NCBI RefSeq assembly: GCF_014174475.1
Contig: NZ_JACJUD010000004.1
Span: 186,001 to 250,000, forward strand
From: Aquipseudomonas ullengensis
GTDB lineage: Bacteria > Pseudomonadota > Gammaproteobacteria > Pseudomonadales > Pseudomonadaceae
DNA: 64,000 nt
Reading direction: 5' to 3'
The notes below the pieces were generated by a model. It worked only from the letters and a program-made list of their open reading frames with translations, did not search any database and had not been told where the DNA came from. Below are positions 55,616-64,000 of this stretch, one piece after another. Both the position numbers and the translations under genes were made by a program. How positions within the stretch are numbered: position 1 is the first letter of the stretch; each line of letters opens with the position of its first letter.

Positions 55616-57913
55616 TCAGCGCAGTCCCAGCTGCTGCTTGAGCTGCGCCAGACGAGAATCACCGGGCGCAGCCTGCTCAAGGCGTTTCACATACTCGATG
55701 GCCTTGTCCTGCTCGCCGGCAGAACCATGCAGGTAGACCATGGCATACAGCAGGTCCGCATCCTGTGGGGCTTGGGCCAGACCTGACTCCAGCGCACTGC
55801 GCGCTTCATCGCGACGCTGCAGTTGCAGCAACAACAGGCCTTGGTTGTAGCGAATGCGCGGGTTGTCCGGCAGCAGCTCGGCAGCTTCCTGCAGGAACTG
55901 GGCGCCCTCTTCCGCTTGCCCCCTTTCGACCAATAGCAGGGCCAGCATATAGGCCAGGTTGCCCCGGTCGCCCGCTGGCATGGCTTTCAGGGCAACACCG
56001 TCACGCAGGGTTTGTTCTGCCTCGTCCTGGCGCAGCATGCCATTAGCCAGGGTGACCAGGTTGACCCGCGCCGGGGAGAAATATGGATCCAGTTTCAATG
56101 CCTGGCGGTACTGCTCCAGAGCCTCCAGTTGCTGGCCTTTGCGCTCCAGCAGCACGGCCAGGTTGAGGCGATTGCCGGGCAACGAGGCGTTGCTGCGCAA
56201 GCGTTGTTCATAGTCATCGAGTGCCGCGGTAAAGCTGGCTCGGCGGTCTTCGGGCAAGGCGATCAGCGGGATACCCGCCAATGCGCGCAACGCTTCATCA
56301 CGTACCGCGCGCTGTGGGTCATCCAGCAGCGGCAATAGGTGTTTGACCCGCTCCACGGGAGGCAGATCGGTAAACGCCTGGGCGGAATAGGCACGCACCA
56401 GCGGGCTGGGGTCCTTGAGTGCTTTTTCCAGGGTTGGCAGCGCCGGGGCGCCGAGGCCATTCAAGCGTTCGGCTGCCGTGGCACGTACCGTGGCGGACTT
56501 GCCCATGTCGCCGATCAGTCCACTGAGCAGTTGCAGCGAATCGGCACTGCCCTGGCGAACGGCGTGGAATGACTCGCCATAGTGTGGCGGCCGCTGGGGC
56601 TTGCCGTACCAGCCTTCGATGGCCTTGGCTGCCCACGCAGGTGTCTTGCCTTCATGACAGGTGGTGCAGGCATCCGGGCTGGCGGTTTTTTCGGCCAGAT
56701 CGGGACGTGGCAGGCGGAAACTGTGGTCGCGGCGCGGGTCGACCACCATGTAGGTTTTTTCCGGCATGTGGCAGCTGACACATTGGGCGCCGGCAGAGCC
56801 TGCCTGGTGATGATGATGCTCAGGGCTGTCGTAGTTTTTCTCCTGCAGGCTGGGGAAGCGGGACGGCGGCGTCTCGCTATGGCACTGCTGGCACAGGCCA
56901 TTGCCTTCGATCTTGACCTTGGTGGTGTGCGGGTCATGGCAGTCGGTACAGGCCACGCCGGCAGCGGACATCTTGCTTTGGGTGAAGGAGTCGTACTCAT
57001 AGACTTCACCCAGAATCTGCCCGTCGGCGTGATAAAGATCGGGGCGCAACGTAGCCGGCAGGACTGCATCGAGCAGCGGCTTGCCTGGTTGCTGACCCAC
57101 GCCCAGGCTCTGCCGCCGGCTGTGGCAATAGGCGCACTGCTCCACCAGCCCGGTACTACCGAGCGCCTTGAAATCAACTTGCAGGCCGACGTCCTTGGCC
57201 GACGCATAGGTTTTACCCGCGGCGTCTTTATCCTTGCTCGCCCAGTCGACATGCGCCTGACCCGGGCCATGGCAGGCCTGGCAGCCGACATTCTGCTCGT
57301 GCCAGGTGGTGGCAAAGGTGTCGGTCTTATCGTCGTAGTGGTTGAGCAGATTGGTCGAGTGGCAATCCGCGCACATGGCGTTCCAGTTCTGGTAACGCCC
57401 GGTCCAGTGCAGTGGATCATTCGGGGCGAAGCGTTGCCCCGGATAGAGAGAGAACCAGCGCTGTCCACCGGCGCTCTTGTCGCGCGAATCCCAGGCGATG
57501 GTCAGGCTCTGCAGGCGTCCGCCAGGAAACTCCACCAGGTATTGCTGCAACGGCTGGTAGCCAAAGGTGTAGCGAATCTCGAAATCCGCCGGCTTGCCAT
57601 CGGCGCCTTCGGTGTTGACGAAGAACTTGCTGCCCTTGCGAAAGAATTTGGCCTTGACGCCCGCCTCGTCGAAACGCGCATTGGCGAAGTTGCCCAGTAC
57701 GCGGCTCGGCGTGGCCTCATGCATCGCCCAGTCATGGTCGGAATTTTTCCAGGCCTTGGCTTGTTCGCCATGACAACCCAGGCAGGTAGCAGCCGGCGCA
57801 TAACCGGCGGCATCGGTTGCCAATTGCGGGGGCTTGCCTTCAGCGGCGTAGCTGGGGGCGGAGAACACAACGGTCGTGAACAGGACGCAGAGCAATTGGG
57901 CGAAAGACGGCAA
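55616..57913 (-). CDS. Eight-heme c-type cytochrome with HEAT and TPR repeats
   Basis: A 765-residue exported protein. Signal peptide PSFAQLLCVLFTTVVFSAPSYA. Eight CxxCH heme sites follow: CLGCH, CADCH, CQACH, CAYCH, CTDCH, CQQCH, CVSCH and CTTCH, all in the first ~430 residues. Then come HEAT-like repeats (VRATAAERLNGLGAPALPTL, PLVRAYSAQAF, RAVRDEALRALAG) and four to five TPR units to the end. The family is related to the multiheme electron carriers with doubled CxxCH motifs; the substrate is not known. I chose a TTG start at 57913 because GAGGAA lies 6 bases upstream and it places the signal peptide at the N-terminus; the frame is open 19 codons further up. Confidence 0.88.
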   Translation of the reverse strand: MPSFAQLLCVLFTTVVFSAPSYAAEGKPPQLATDAAGYAPAATCLGCHGEQAKAWKNSDHDWAMHEATPSRVLGNFANARFDEAGVKAKFFRKGSKFFVNTEGADGKPADFEIRYTFGYQPLQQYLVEFPGGRLQSLTIAWDSRDKSAGGQRWFSLYPGQRFAPNDPLHWTGRYQNWNAMCADCHSTNLLNHYDDKTDTFATTWHEQNVGCQACHGPGQAHVDWASKDKDAAGKTYASAKDVGLQVDFKALGSTGLVEQCAYCHSRRQSLGVGQQPGKPLLDAVLPATLRPDLYHADGQILGEVYEYDSFTQSKMSAAGVACTDCHDPHTTKVKIEGNGLCQQCHSETPPSRFPSLQEKNYDSPEHHHHQAGSAGAQCVSCHMPEKTYMVVDPRRDHSFRLPRPDLAEKTASPDACTTCHEGKTPAWAAKAIEGWYGKPQRPPHYGESFHAVRQGSADSLQLLSGLIGDMGKSATVRATAAERLNGLGAPALPTLEKALKDPSPLVRAYSAQAFTDLPPVERVKHLLPLLDDPQRAVRDEALRALAGIPLIALPEDRRASFTAALDDYEQRLRSNASLPGNRLNLAVLLERKGQQLEALEQYRQALKLDPYFSPARVNLVTLANGMLRQDEAEQTLRDGVALKAMPAGDRGNLAYMLALLLVERGQAEEGAQFLQEAAELLPDNPRIRYNQGLLLLQLQRRDEARSALESGLAQAPQDADLLYAMVYLHGSAGEQDKAIEYVKRLEQAAPGDSRLAQLKQQLGLR

Positions 57914-58120
57914 AACGATTTCCTCGGGCAGCTTGATTCTTCTTGTTCTGGGCAGACGGCACTGCCCCACAACCCGCTACGAATGTGCTCTTCGCCTATG
58001 CGGGCAAGTATCGCGGCTTAGTTTCCAGCCTAACGCCGCGTCAGGCCAGTCATTTGCCATGTTTTAGCCGCTTTTTTACGAACAAAGGTGACAGCCCGTG
58101 TTACCACACCAGTGTTTCCT

Positions 58121-58582
58121 TTAGGCATATCGGGTCGGAATCGCCGTGGTGAACTTCAGCTCCTCCATGGCGATGAAGGAGGAAATATCGGTGAAGTCCA
58201 GGCGCGAGATGAGTTGCTTGTATACCGCGTCATAGGCCTGCACATCCGGCACGATCAGGCGCAACAGATAGTCGATCTCGCCGGTCATGCGATAGGCCTC
58301 GACGATTTCCGGGATATCGGCGATGGCGCTACGAAAGCTCTCCAGCCAGTCCATCGAATGACGGGCCGTGCGCACCCCGACGAACACCGTGGTCGGGACG
58401 TTGGCCTTGCGCCGGTCTACCAGCGCCACGCGGCGGCTGATCAACCCCTCCTCCTCCATCCGTTTGACCCGCCGCCAACAGGCCGACACCGACAACGCGG
58501 TGTGCTCGGCCAGATCGGTGATGGGCAACGAGGCATCCTGTTGCAGCAGGTCAAGCAGAGTACGATCACGCTGGTCGAGCAT
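58121..58582 (-). CDS. Lrp/AsnC-family transcriptional regulator
   Basis: A 153-residue regulator: MLDQRDRTLLDLLQQDASLPITDLAEHTALSVSACWRRVKRMEEEGLISRR is the helix-turn-helix, and PEIVEAYRMTGEIDYLLRLIVPDVQAYDAVYKQLI is the RAM ligand-binding domain. Members respond to amino acids. It is divergent from the racemase gene (204-base gap, AT-rich), so control of that gene by an amino acid is plausible. Confidence 0.92.
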   Translation of the reverse strand: MLDQRDRTLLDLLQQDASLPITDLAEHTALSVSACWRRVKRMEEEGLISRRVALVDRRKANVPTTVFVGVRTARHSMDWLESFRSAIADIPEIVEAYRMTGEIDYLLRLIVPDVQAYDAVYKQLISRLDFTDISSFIAMEELKFTTAIPTRYA

Positions 58583-58786
58583 GGGGAGTCCTGGCAGCTA
58601 TCGAGGTCTGAGCCGCGATTCAGCAGCGTCGAGAACCTTCTCTATGGATTTAATTTTCACTATTTACTGAATCAGCGAAATGAACACGCATGAACAGTTA
58701 AACATGCGCAAAAGTTAGCGCAAATTTTGCGCAGGCGTCTCGCTAGACTTTTGATTATCGAATTTGCCTACAGTGAGGCGGCAACA

Positions 58787-59491
58787 ATGAAGACCATCGG
58801 ACTGATTGGCGGCATGAGTTGGGAAAGCACCGCGGTGTATTACCGCGAAATCAACGAGCGCATGCGTAAACGCCACGGCGGCCTGGTGTCGGCAGACATC
58901 CTGTTGCGCTCCGTCGACTTCAGCCAGGTCGTGGCGCTGCAACAAGCCGGACGCTGGGACCAGGCCGGCGCGGATCTCGCCCACATCGGCCAGCAACTGG
59001 AAAAAGCCGGTGCGGCCTGCGTGCTGATCTGTACCAATACCATGCACAAGGTAGCCGATGCGGTGGCCCAGGCCATCGGCGTACCGCTGCTGCACATCGT
59101 CGATGTCACTGGCGCCGCACTGCAGCAGGCCGGCATGCGCCGCCCGCTGCTACTCGCCACCCGCTACACCATGGAACAGAATTTCTATCACGACCGCCTG
59201 GCCGCACGGTTCGGTATCGAGGCCCTGGTGCCGGATGAGCCTGATCGCACCCTGGTGCATGAAGTGATCTTCAACCAGTTGTGCCAAGGCGTCGTCTGCG
59301 CCGAGTCGAAGCAAGCCTTTCTCGACGTGATCGCCCGCGGCAAGGCTGCCGGTGCCGACTCGGTGATCCTCGGCTGCACCGAGATCGGTCTGCTGATCGG
59401 CCTGAGCGATGGCGAACTGCCGGTGTTCGACTCGACCTACCTGCACGCCCAGGCCGCCGTGGATTTCTCCGACGGCGTAGCGGCTATCTGA
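58787..59491 (+). CDS. ygeA: Amino-acid racemase of the Asp/Glu racemase family (YgeA-like)
   Basis: A 234-residue PLP-independent racemase. Both catalytic Cys are present: CTNTMHKVAD (first half) and LGCTEIGLLI (second half). MKTIGLIGGMSWESTAVYYREINE and TRYTMEQNFYHDRL follow E. coli YgeA, a broad-specificity amino-acid racemase. The ATG at 58787 has GAGG 8 bases upstream. Its end overlaps the end of norR on the other strand by 8 bases. Confidence 0.9.
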   Translation: MKTIGLIGGMSWESTAVYYREINERMRKRHGGLVSADILLRSVDFSQVVALQQAGRWDQAGADLAHIGQQLEKAGAACVLICTNTMHKVADAVAQAIGVPLLHIVDVTGAALQQAGMRRPLLLATRYTMEQNFYHDRLAARFGIEALVPDEPDRTLVHEVIFNQLCQGVVCAESKQAFLDVIARGKAAGADSVILGCTEIGLLIGLSDGELPVFDSTYLHAQAAVDFSDGVAAI

Positions 59492-61034
59492 CGCCCAGGC
59501 GCTTGGCCAACCGACTCAGGTTGGCCCGATCCAGCCCCAACTCGCGTGCGGCATCGGCCCATTTGCCCTGGTGACGGGCCAGCGCCTGCTCGATCAGGCT
59601 GCGCTGGTAGACATCCACCGCCTCGCGCAGATCCAGCCCGCCGGCGTCTGCCGCTATCCCATCCACTGGTTCTATCGCCGGGCTCTCGGCCTGTACGACT
59701 GGTAGATCGATCGCCGCTTCATCGATGCTGAGAATCCGCGGCCGCTCGGCATGCCTGGCCAGCGCCTTGAGCGCAGCGCGCCCGATCAGGTGTTCCAGTT
59801 CGCGCACGTTGCCCGGCCAGGAGTACGCCACCAGCGCCTTTTGCGCCTCACCGCTCAACCGCAAGCTGCGCAGCCCCATGCGCGCGCGGTTTTCTTCGAG
59901 GAAGTAGCCGGCCAGTAGCAACACATCGCGGCCGCGCTCGCGCAGCGGCGGCACCAGCAGCGGATAAACACTGAGGCGGTGGTAAAGGTCGGCGCGAAAA
60001 CGCCCGGCACGGACTTCCGCCGCCAGGTCGCGGTTGGTCGCTGCCAGCACCCGTACATCAACATGGTGCTCCCGGTCCGAGCCGACCCGCTGTAACTGCC
60101 CGCTTTGCAGCACCCGCAGCAGCTTGGCCTGCACCGCCAGGGGCAGCTCGCCGACCTCGTCGAGAAACAGGCTGCCACCGTCAGCCAGCTCGAACTTGCC
60201 CTTGCGTTCACTGACCGCGCCGGAGAACGCGCCACGCACATGGCCAAACAATTCGCTCTCGACCAGCGTATCCGGCAACGCCGCACAGTTGAGGCTGACC
60301 AGCGGCCGCCTGGCCCGTGGCGAAGCGGCATGAATGGCCTCGGCGACCAATTCCTTGCCAACCCCGGTTTCGCCGGTGATCAGCACGGTCAACTGGCTGT
60401 CACCGACCAGCTTCACCTCATCCTGCAATTTGCGCTGCGCCGCGCTCTGGCCGATCAGCTCACGGGGTTGCGGGCTGGCCTGACGGTACAGCTCATTGAG
60501 CTCACGCTCATCCTCAACCCGACGCGCCAGCCCGCTGATGCGTTCGCTGGCCTTGACCGTCGCGGCGGCCAGGCTGGCGAAGGCCTCCAGGGCCGCGAGA
60601 TCGATCTGACCGAAACGAGCGGGGTCGAGCGAATCCAGGGTCAGCAGGCCCCATAACTGCTCGTCCAGGTACAGCGGGCAACCCAGGCAATCGTGTACTT
60701 CGAGGTGCCCGTGCACGCCCTCGACCAGGCCGTCGTAAGGGTCCGGCAAATCGCAGTCGGTGGCAAAACGCGTCGGCCCACGGTTATCCAGCAACGCCTG
60801 CAGGCGTGGGTGTTCGGCCGCCTTGAAGCGCCGGCCGAGGGTGTCCGGACTGAGGCCAGCCACGGCTACCGGACGCAGTACATCATCGTCCAGCTTGAGC
60901 AAGGCCGCAGCATCGCAGGGAAAAAGCTCGCGCGAGGCGGCCAGCAGGCGGCTGTAACGCTGTTCGTCACTGAGCTCGCGGGACAGATCGGCGACCAGCG
61001 GAAAGAATATCTGCAGTAGAGAGTTCGCGGTCAT
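59484..61034 (-). CDS. norR: Nitric-oxide-sensing sigma-54 activator NorR/FhpR
   Basis: A 516-residue activator. GAF domain ~20–165 with the NO-sensing iron-site context conserved (LPDPYDGL, and Cys in HDCLGCPLY). AAA+ domain: Walker A GETGVGKE (~221–228), sigma-54 contact loop GAFSGA at 268–273 (normally GAFTGA), Walker [11 protein letters not shown]. Fis-type helix-turn-helix at the end ([24 protein letters not shown]). It is divergent from hmp, which it should activate when NO is present. The Thr-to-Ser change in the GAFTGA loop is the one visible oddity. Confidence 0.93.
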   Translation of the reverse strand: MTANSLLQIFFPLVADLSRELSDEQRYSRLLAASRELFPCDAAALLKLDDDVLRPVAVAGLSPDTLGRRFKAAEHPRLQALLDNRGPTRFATDCDLPDPYDGLVEGVHGHLEVHDCLGCPLYLDEQLWGLLTLDSLDPARFGQIDLAALEAFASLAAATVKASERISGLARRVEDERELNELYRQASPQPRELIGQSAAQRKLQDEVKLVGDSQLTVLITGETGVGKELVAEAIHAASPRARRPLVSLNCAALPDTLVESELFGHVRGAFSGAVSERKGKFELADGGSLFLDEVGELPLAVQAKLLRVLQSGQLQRVGSDREHHVDVRVLAATNRDLAAEVRAGRFRADLYHRLSVYPLLVPPLRERGRDVLLLAGYFLEENRARMGLRSLRLSGEAQKALVAYSWPGNVRELEHLIGRAALKALARHAERPRILSIDEAAIDLPVVQAESPAIEPVDGIAADAGGLDLREAVDVYQRSLIEQALARHQGKWADAARELGLDRANLSRLAKRLGVR

Positions 61035-61053
61035 TTCGACTACTTGCGGTTAA

Positions 61054-61079
61054 TTTGACTCGTTAATCATGCAGTCAAA
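61054..61079. promoter_or_regulatory. Candidate NorR enhancer dyad
   Basis: Inverted repeat TTTGACT-N12-AGTCAAA between norR and hmp, about 100 bases upstream of the candidate sigma-54 promoter. Known NorR sites contain GT-N7-AC type dyads, and this one does not fit them exactly, so it is only a candidate. Confidence 0.4.
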
Positions 61080-61164
61080 AAGACACGCTAAAAACTCAAC
61101 CTATTGATAAATAAGCGAATTAAAAGTGGCATGGATTCTGACTATACAAGGTGTGACTTAAAGC

Positions 61165-61180
61165 TAGCACGCCATGGGCA
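61165..61180 (+). promoter_or_regulatory. Candidate sigma-54 promoter of hmp
   Basis: TAGCACG-N4-GGGCA against the consensus TGGCACG-N4-TTGCW: the -12 GC is intact and the -24 GG is changed to AG. The spacing is right and it lies 47 bases before the hmp start. A NorR-type regulator requires such a promoter. Confidence 0.4.
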
Positions 61181-61226
61181 ACAGTGGCCAACGCCACCCC
61201 GCCGCCGATTACCAAGGAGTTATTCC

Positions 61227-62408
61227 ATGCTGTCGAACCACCACCGCGCTCTCGTCAAAGCCACCGTGCCCCTGCTGGAAAGCGGCGGCGAAGCGCTGAC
61301 CCGGCACTTCTACGAATTGATGCTGCGCGAGTATCCCGAAGTGCGTCCGCTGTTCAATCAGGCCAACCAGGCCAGTGGCGATCAGCAGCGTGCGCTGGCC
61401 AATGGCGTGCTGATGTATGCCCGGCACATCGACAAGCTGGAAGCACTGGGCGAGCTGGTTGGGCGCATCGTCAACAAGCACGTATCGCTGCAGATCCTCC
61501 CGCAGCACTACCCGATCGTCGGCACCTGCCTGCTGCGTGCCATTCGTGAAGTGCTCGGCGCCGATATCGCCACCGACGAGGTGATCGACGCCTGGGCCGC
61601 TGCCTACGGTCAACTGGCGGACATCCTCATCGCTGCCGAAGAACAGCGCTACGCGGCCAACGAAACCGCCGATGGCGGCTGGCGTGGCGCCCGCGACTTC
61701 CGCGTGGCCCGCAAGGTTGTGGAAAGCGCCGAAATCACGTCGCTGTACCTGGTGCCGGTCGATGGCGGCGCCGTGGTGGCCCACCAGCCCGGGCAATACA
61801 TCGGCCTGCGCCTGACCGTCGACGGTGAGGATGTGCGGCGCAACTACTCGCTGTCGGCCGGCGCCAATGGCCGCGAGTACCGCATCAGCGTCAAGCGTGA
61901 GCACGGCGGCCGGGTGTCCAACTACCTGCATGACCAGGTTCAGGTCGGCGCGGTGCTGCAACTGTTCCCGCCGGCCGGCGACTTTGTCCTGCGCGAATCG
62001 AGCAAACCCCTGGCGCTGATCACCGCCGGCGTCGGCATCACCCCGGCGCTGGCCATGCTGGAAAGTGCGCGCCACTCGGGCCGCCCGATCCACTTTATCC
62101 ACTGCGCCCGTGATGGTGCCGTGCACGCCTTCCGCGACTGGATCGAAGCGCAGAGCGACGCCCATCCGCAGGTGAGGCACTACTTCTGCTACAGCGAACC
62201 GCAGGCCGATGACCAGGCGCACGCAGCCGGCTTCCTGACCCGCGACCTGCTGGCCGAGTGGTTGCCGGCAGAGCGTGACCTGGACGCCTACTTCCTCGGG
62301 CCCAAGCCCTTCATGGCCCTGGTCAAGAAGCACCTGCGCGAGCTGGGCGTACCGCAAGAGCAGAGCCACTACGAGTTCTTCGGGCCGGCCAGCGCGCTGG
62401 AAGCCTGA
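61227..62408 (+). CDS. hmp: Flavohemoprotein, NO dioxygenase
   Basis: A 393-residue protein in three parts: globin (1–~140; LKATVPLLESGGEALTRHFYELMLREYPEVRPLF, proximal His in IVNKHVSLQI), FAD domain (HQPGQYIGLRLTVDGEDVRRNYSLSAG) and NADPH domain (LALITAGVGITPALAMLESA, then YFLGPKPFM and HYEFFGPA). It converts NO to nitrate. AAGGAG 7 bases before the ATG at 61227 sets the start. In P. aeruginosa the homologue fhp is controlled by FhpR, as the divergent norR-like gene suggests here. Confidence 0.95.
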   Translation: MLSNHHRALVKATVPLLESGGEALTRHFYELMLREYPEVRPLFNQANQASGDQQRALANGVLMYARHIDKLEALGELVGRIVNKHVSLQILPQHYPIVGTCLLRAIREVLGADIATDEVIDAWAAAYGQLADILIAAEEQRYAANETADGGWRGARDFRVARKVVESAEITSLYLVPVDGGAVVAHQPGQYIGLRLTVDGEDVRRNYSLSAGANGREYRISVKREHGGRVSNYLHDQVQVGAVLQLFPPAGDFVLRESSKPLALITAGVGITPALAMLESARHSGRPIHFIHCARDGAVHAFRDWIEAQSDAHPQVRHYFCYSEPQADDQAHAAGFLTRDLLAEWLPAERDLDAYFLGPKPFMALVKKHLRELGVPQEQSHYEFFGPASALEA

Positions 62409-62440
62409 CATCACCGCTATTTCACCTGGAGCACGCCATC

Positions 62441-62701
62441 ATGATCGAGTCCATCTGCCAACCACGTAATCTGCTTCGCCTGTCCAGCCTGGTCCTGAGT
62501 GTCGGCCTGGCCCTGTTGCTTGTCGGCATCGTGCTGGCCTATGGCTTCGATCGGCACCTGAGCATTGTCGAGCTGGTCGGCGCCCACGCGCTGACCATCA
62601 TCGGCCCGACACTGCTGAAGATCGGCTACGTGATGCGCTTGATAGCCGCTTACCGGCTGAGCCAGGACGAAACCTCGGCATTTGCCCATGTGGCTTTCTG
62701 A
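62441..62701 (+). CDS. ppyR: PpyR-like small membrane protein
   Basis: An 86-residue protein with two hydrophobic segments (LSSLVLSVGLALLLVGIVLAYGF and LVGAHALTIIGPTLLKIGYVMRL). In P. aeruginosa the gene after fhp is ppyR, a small membrane protein reported to affect psl and pyoverdine expression; the position, length and topology agree. I base the name on context as well as sequence. It is 32 bases after hmp and probably in the same NO-induced operon. It is convergent with the aldehyde dehydrogenase gene, with a gap of only 36 bases. Confidence 0.6.
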   Translation: MIESICQPRNLLRLSSLVLSVGLALLLVGIVLAYGFDRHLSIVELVGAHALTIIGPTLLKIGYVMRLIAAYRLSQDETSAFAHVAF

Positions 62702-62737
62702 GCCAGGCCTAGTGGGTAGCCGGAGCAGCCCCGCCGC

Positions 62738-64000
62738 CTAGCGACGGTCACGCCAGACGGTCTGCACGTTGAGGAATTCGCGCAGGCCGAAGTGCGACAG
62801 CTCGCGACCATAACCGCTCTTCTTCACGCCGCCGATGGGCACGCGCGGGTCGGATGCGGCATAGCCGTTGATGAACACCGCGCCGCTGACGATGCGGCGC
62901 GCCAGCTTCATGGCGTTGTCGACGTCACCACTCCACAGGCTGCCGCCCAGACCGAATTCACTGTCATTGGCCAGCTCGATGGCGTGCTCGGCATCGCGCG
63001 CGACGATCAGCGAGGCCACCGGGCCGAAGATTTCCTGGCGAAAGCTGGTCATGCCCGGCTGCACGTTGCCCAGCACGGTAGGCGCGTAATAGTTGCCAGG
63101 GCCCTCCAGGGGATGCCCACCCAGCAGCAGGCTGGCGCCCTCCTCCAGGGTCGCGCGAACCTGGCCATCCAGTTCGTCACGCAGATCGGCGCGGGCCATC
63201 GGGCCGAGGTAGGTGTTGTCATCCTGTGGATCACCGATCTTCAGCGCGCTCACCGTGGCGACAAAGCGCTGGGTGAAGGCTTCGGCAATCGGCGCCTCAA
63301 GAATGATGCGTTTGGCGGCGATGCAGATCTGCCCATTGTTCTGGAAGCGGCCGATAACCGCGGCCTTGACCGCTTCATCCAGGTCGGCATCGGCCAGCAC
63401 GATAAAGGGATCGGAACCGCCCAGCTCCAGCACGCATTTTTTCAGCGCCGCGCCGGCCTGAGCCGCGATGGCGGCACCGGCACCGACACTGCCGGTCACC
63501 GCCACCGCGGCGATACGCGGGTCGGCGATGCTGCGCGAAACCAGCTCCGGCGTGACGTTGATCAGCTCGAACACGCCTGCCGGCAGGCCGCTTTCGCGCC
63601 AGATGCGGGTCAGCAAGGTCGCGCTGCCCATGACGTTGGGCGCGTGTTTCAGCAGGTAGCTGTTGCCGCCAAGGATGATCGGCACTGCGCCGCGCATCAC
63701 CTGCCAGAACGGGAAGTTCCACGGCATCACTGCCAGCACCGGGCCCAGCGGCAGGTAGGCGACCCGTGCACGGTCATGTTCCACCTGGGTGGTTTCCTCG
63801 GCCAGCATCGCCGGGCCATGCTCGGCGTACCAGTCGCACAAGGCCGCGCACTTGGCCACTTCGGCACGCGCCTGGCTGATCGGCATGCCCATCTCGGCAC
63901 AACTGGTGCGCGCCAAAACCTCGGCGTTGTCGCGCAGTGCGCCGGCCATGCTGCGCAGCGCTTCGACCCGACGCGCCAGGGAAGCATCACGCCAGGTCTG
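62738..64000 (-). CDS. sad: Succinate-semialdehyde dehydrogenase (Sad-type), N-terminus outside window
   Basis: The frame is open to the right edge, so about 40 residues at the N-terminus are missing. It matches the Sad (YneI) subfamily of aldehyde dehydrogenases: LPLGPVLAVMPWNFPFWQVMRGAVP, VTGSVGAGAAIAAQAG (NAD-binding), LELGGSDPFIVLADADLDEAV (catalytic Glu), NNGQICIAAKR (nucleophile Cys) and GVKKSGYGRELSHFGLREFLNVQTVW. E. coli Sad oxidises succinate semialdehyde with NAD; the closeness suggests the same reaction. All catalytic residues are in place. Confidence 0.93.
   Translation of the reverse strand, partial: QTWRDASLARRVEALRSMAGALRDNAEVLARTSCAEMGMPISQARAEVAKCAALCDWYAEHGPAMLAEETTQVEHDRARVAYLPLGPVLAVMPWNFPFWQVMRGAVPIILGGNSYLLKHAPNVMGSATLLTRIWRESGLPAGVFELINVTPELVSRSIADPRIAAVAVTGSVGAGAAIAAQAGAALKKCVLELGGSDPFIVLADADLDEAVKAAVIGRFQNNGQICIAAKRIILEAPIAEAFTQRFVATVSALKIGDPQDDNTYLGPMARADLRDELDGQVRATLEEGASLLLGGHPLEGPGNYYAPTVLGNVQPGMTSFRQEIFGPVASLIVARDAEHAIELANDSEFGLGGSLWSGDVDNAMKLARRIVSGAVFINGYAASDPRVPIGGVKKSGYGRELSHFGLREFLNVQTVWRDRR

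Noticed and set aside
61126..61141. TGGCATG…CTGAC as the hmp sigma-54 promoter
   Set aside because: It has GG at -24 but no GC at -12 at the right distance. The site at 61165 has the GC and a better position.

Overview
The window looks like a chromosomal segment of a high-GC Pseudomonas. The order mexS–mexT–mexE–mexF–oprN, a muxABC-opmB operon, a norR/hmp/ppyR-like block, a PvdS-like sigma factor and several Pseudomonas-type palindromic repeats all point that way. The P. mendocina/oleovorans side of the genus is my best guess, but that is inference. No rRNA, tRNA, CRISPR array or transposase gene was seen.

Layout. 1–3.5 kb: a truncated membrane diguanylate cyclase, exonuclease III (xthA), a GNAT acetyltransferase and thiol peroxidase (tpx). 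3.6–12.6 kb: the RND efflux operon muxA-muxB-muxC-opmB. 12.6–18.4 kb: a glutathione S-transferase, a LysR regulator divergent from a PACE exporter, a hipBA toxin–antitoxin operon with three spaced operators, a glycosyltransferase and dsbB. 18.4–18.95 kb: a gene-free stretch made of nested palindromic repeats and a terminator. 18.95–27.3 kb: mexEF-oprN with its activator mexT and the oxidoreductase mexS. 27.4–52.2 kb: an iron-regulated siderophore locus. 52.2–58 kb: small hypothetical genes, a trypsin-like protease and an eight-heme cytochrome c with HEAT/TPR repeats. 58–64 kb: an Lrp-type regulator, an amino-acid racemase (ygeA-like), norR divergent from flavohemoprotein hmp plus a ppyR-like gene, and a truncated succinate-semialdehyde dehydrogenase.

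The siderophore locus is the main system. A Fur box precedes a PvdS-like ECF sigma gene, followed by a peptide-exporting ABC transporter, an MbtH protein, a wrecked type II thioesterase, two NRPSs (C-A-T-E / C-A-T / C-A-T, then C-A-T-E-TE), a TonB receptor, an IucB-like acetyltransferase, an ornithine N5-hydroxylase and a FhuF-like reductase. Three of the four A domains share one code (D-G-E-C-T-G-G-V-T) and the third module reads as serine. Together with the hydroxylase and acetyltransferase this predicts a tris-hydroxamate tetrapeptide X–X–Ser–X (X = N5-acyl-N5-hydroxyornithine), close in design to amphibactin head groups and possibly N-acylated. Near-identical candidate promoters for the sigma factor lie ahead of mbtH and the receptor gene.

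The most unusual structural signal is the spread of palindromic repeats into operons and reading frames. Four of the five internal junctions of the two RND operons carry one. Two of these are translated as the signal-peptide region of the outer-membrane channel (OpmB, OprN). A different repeat family is translated in frame inside two NRPS adenylation domains but is absent from the otherwise equivalent domain of module 1.
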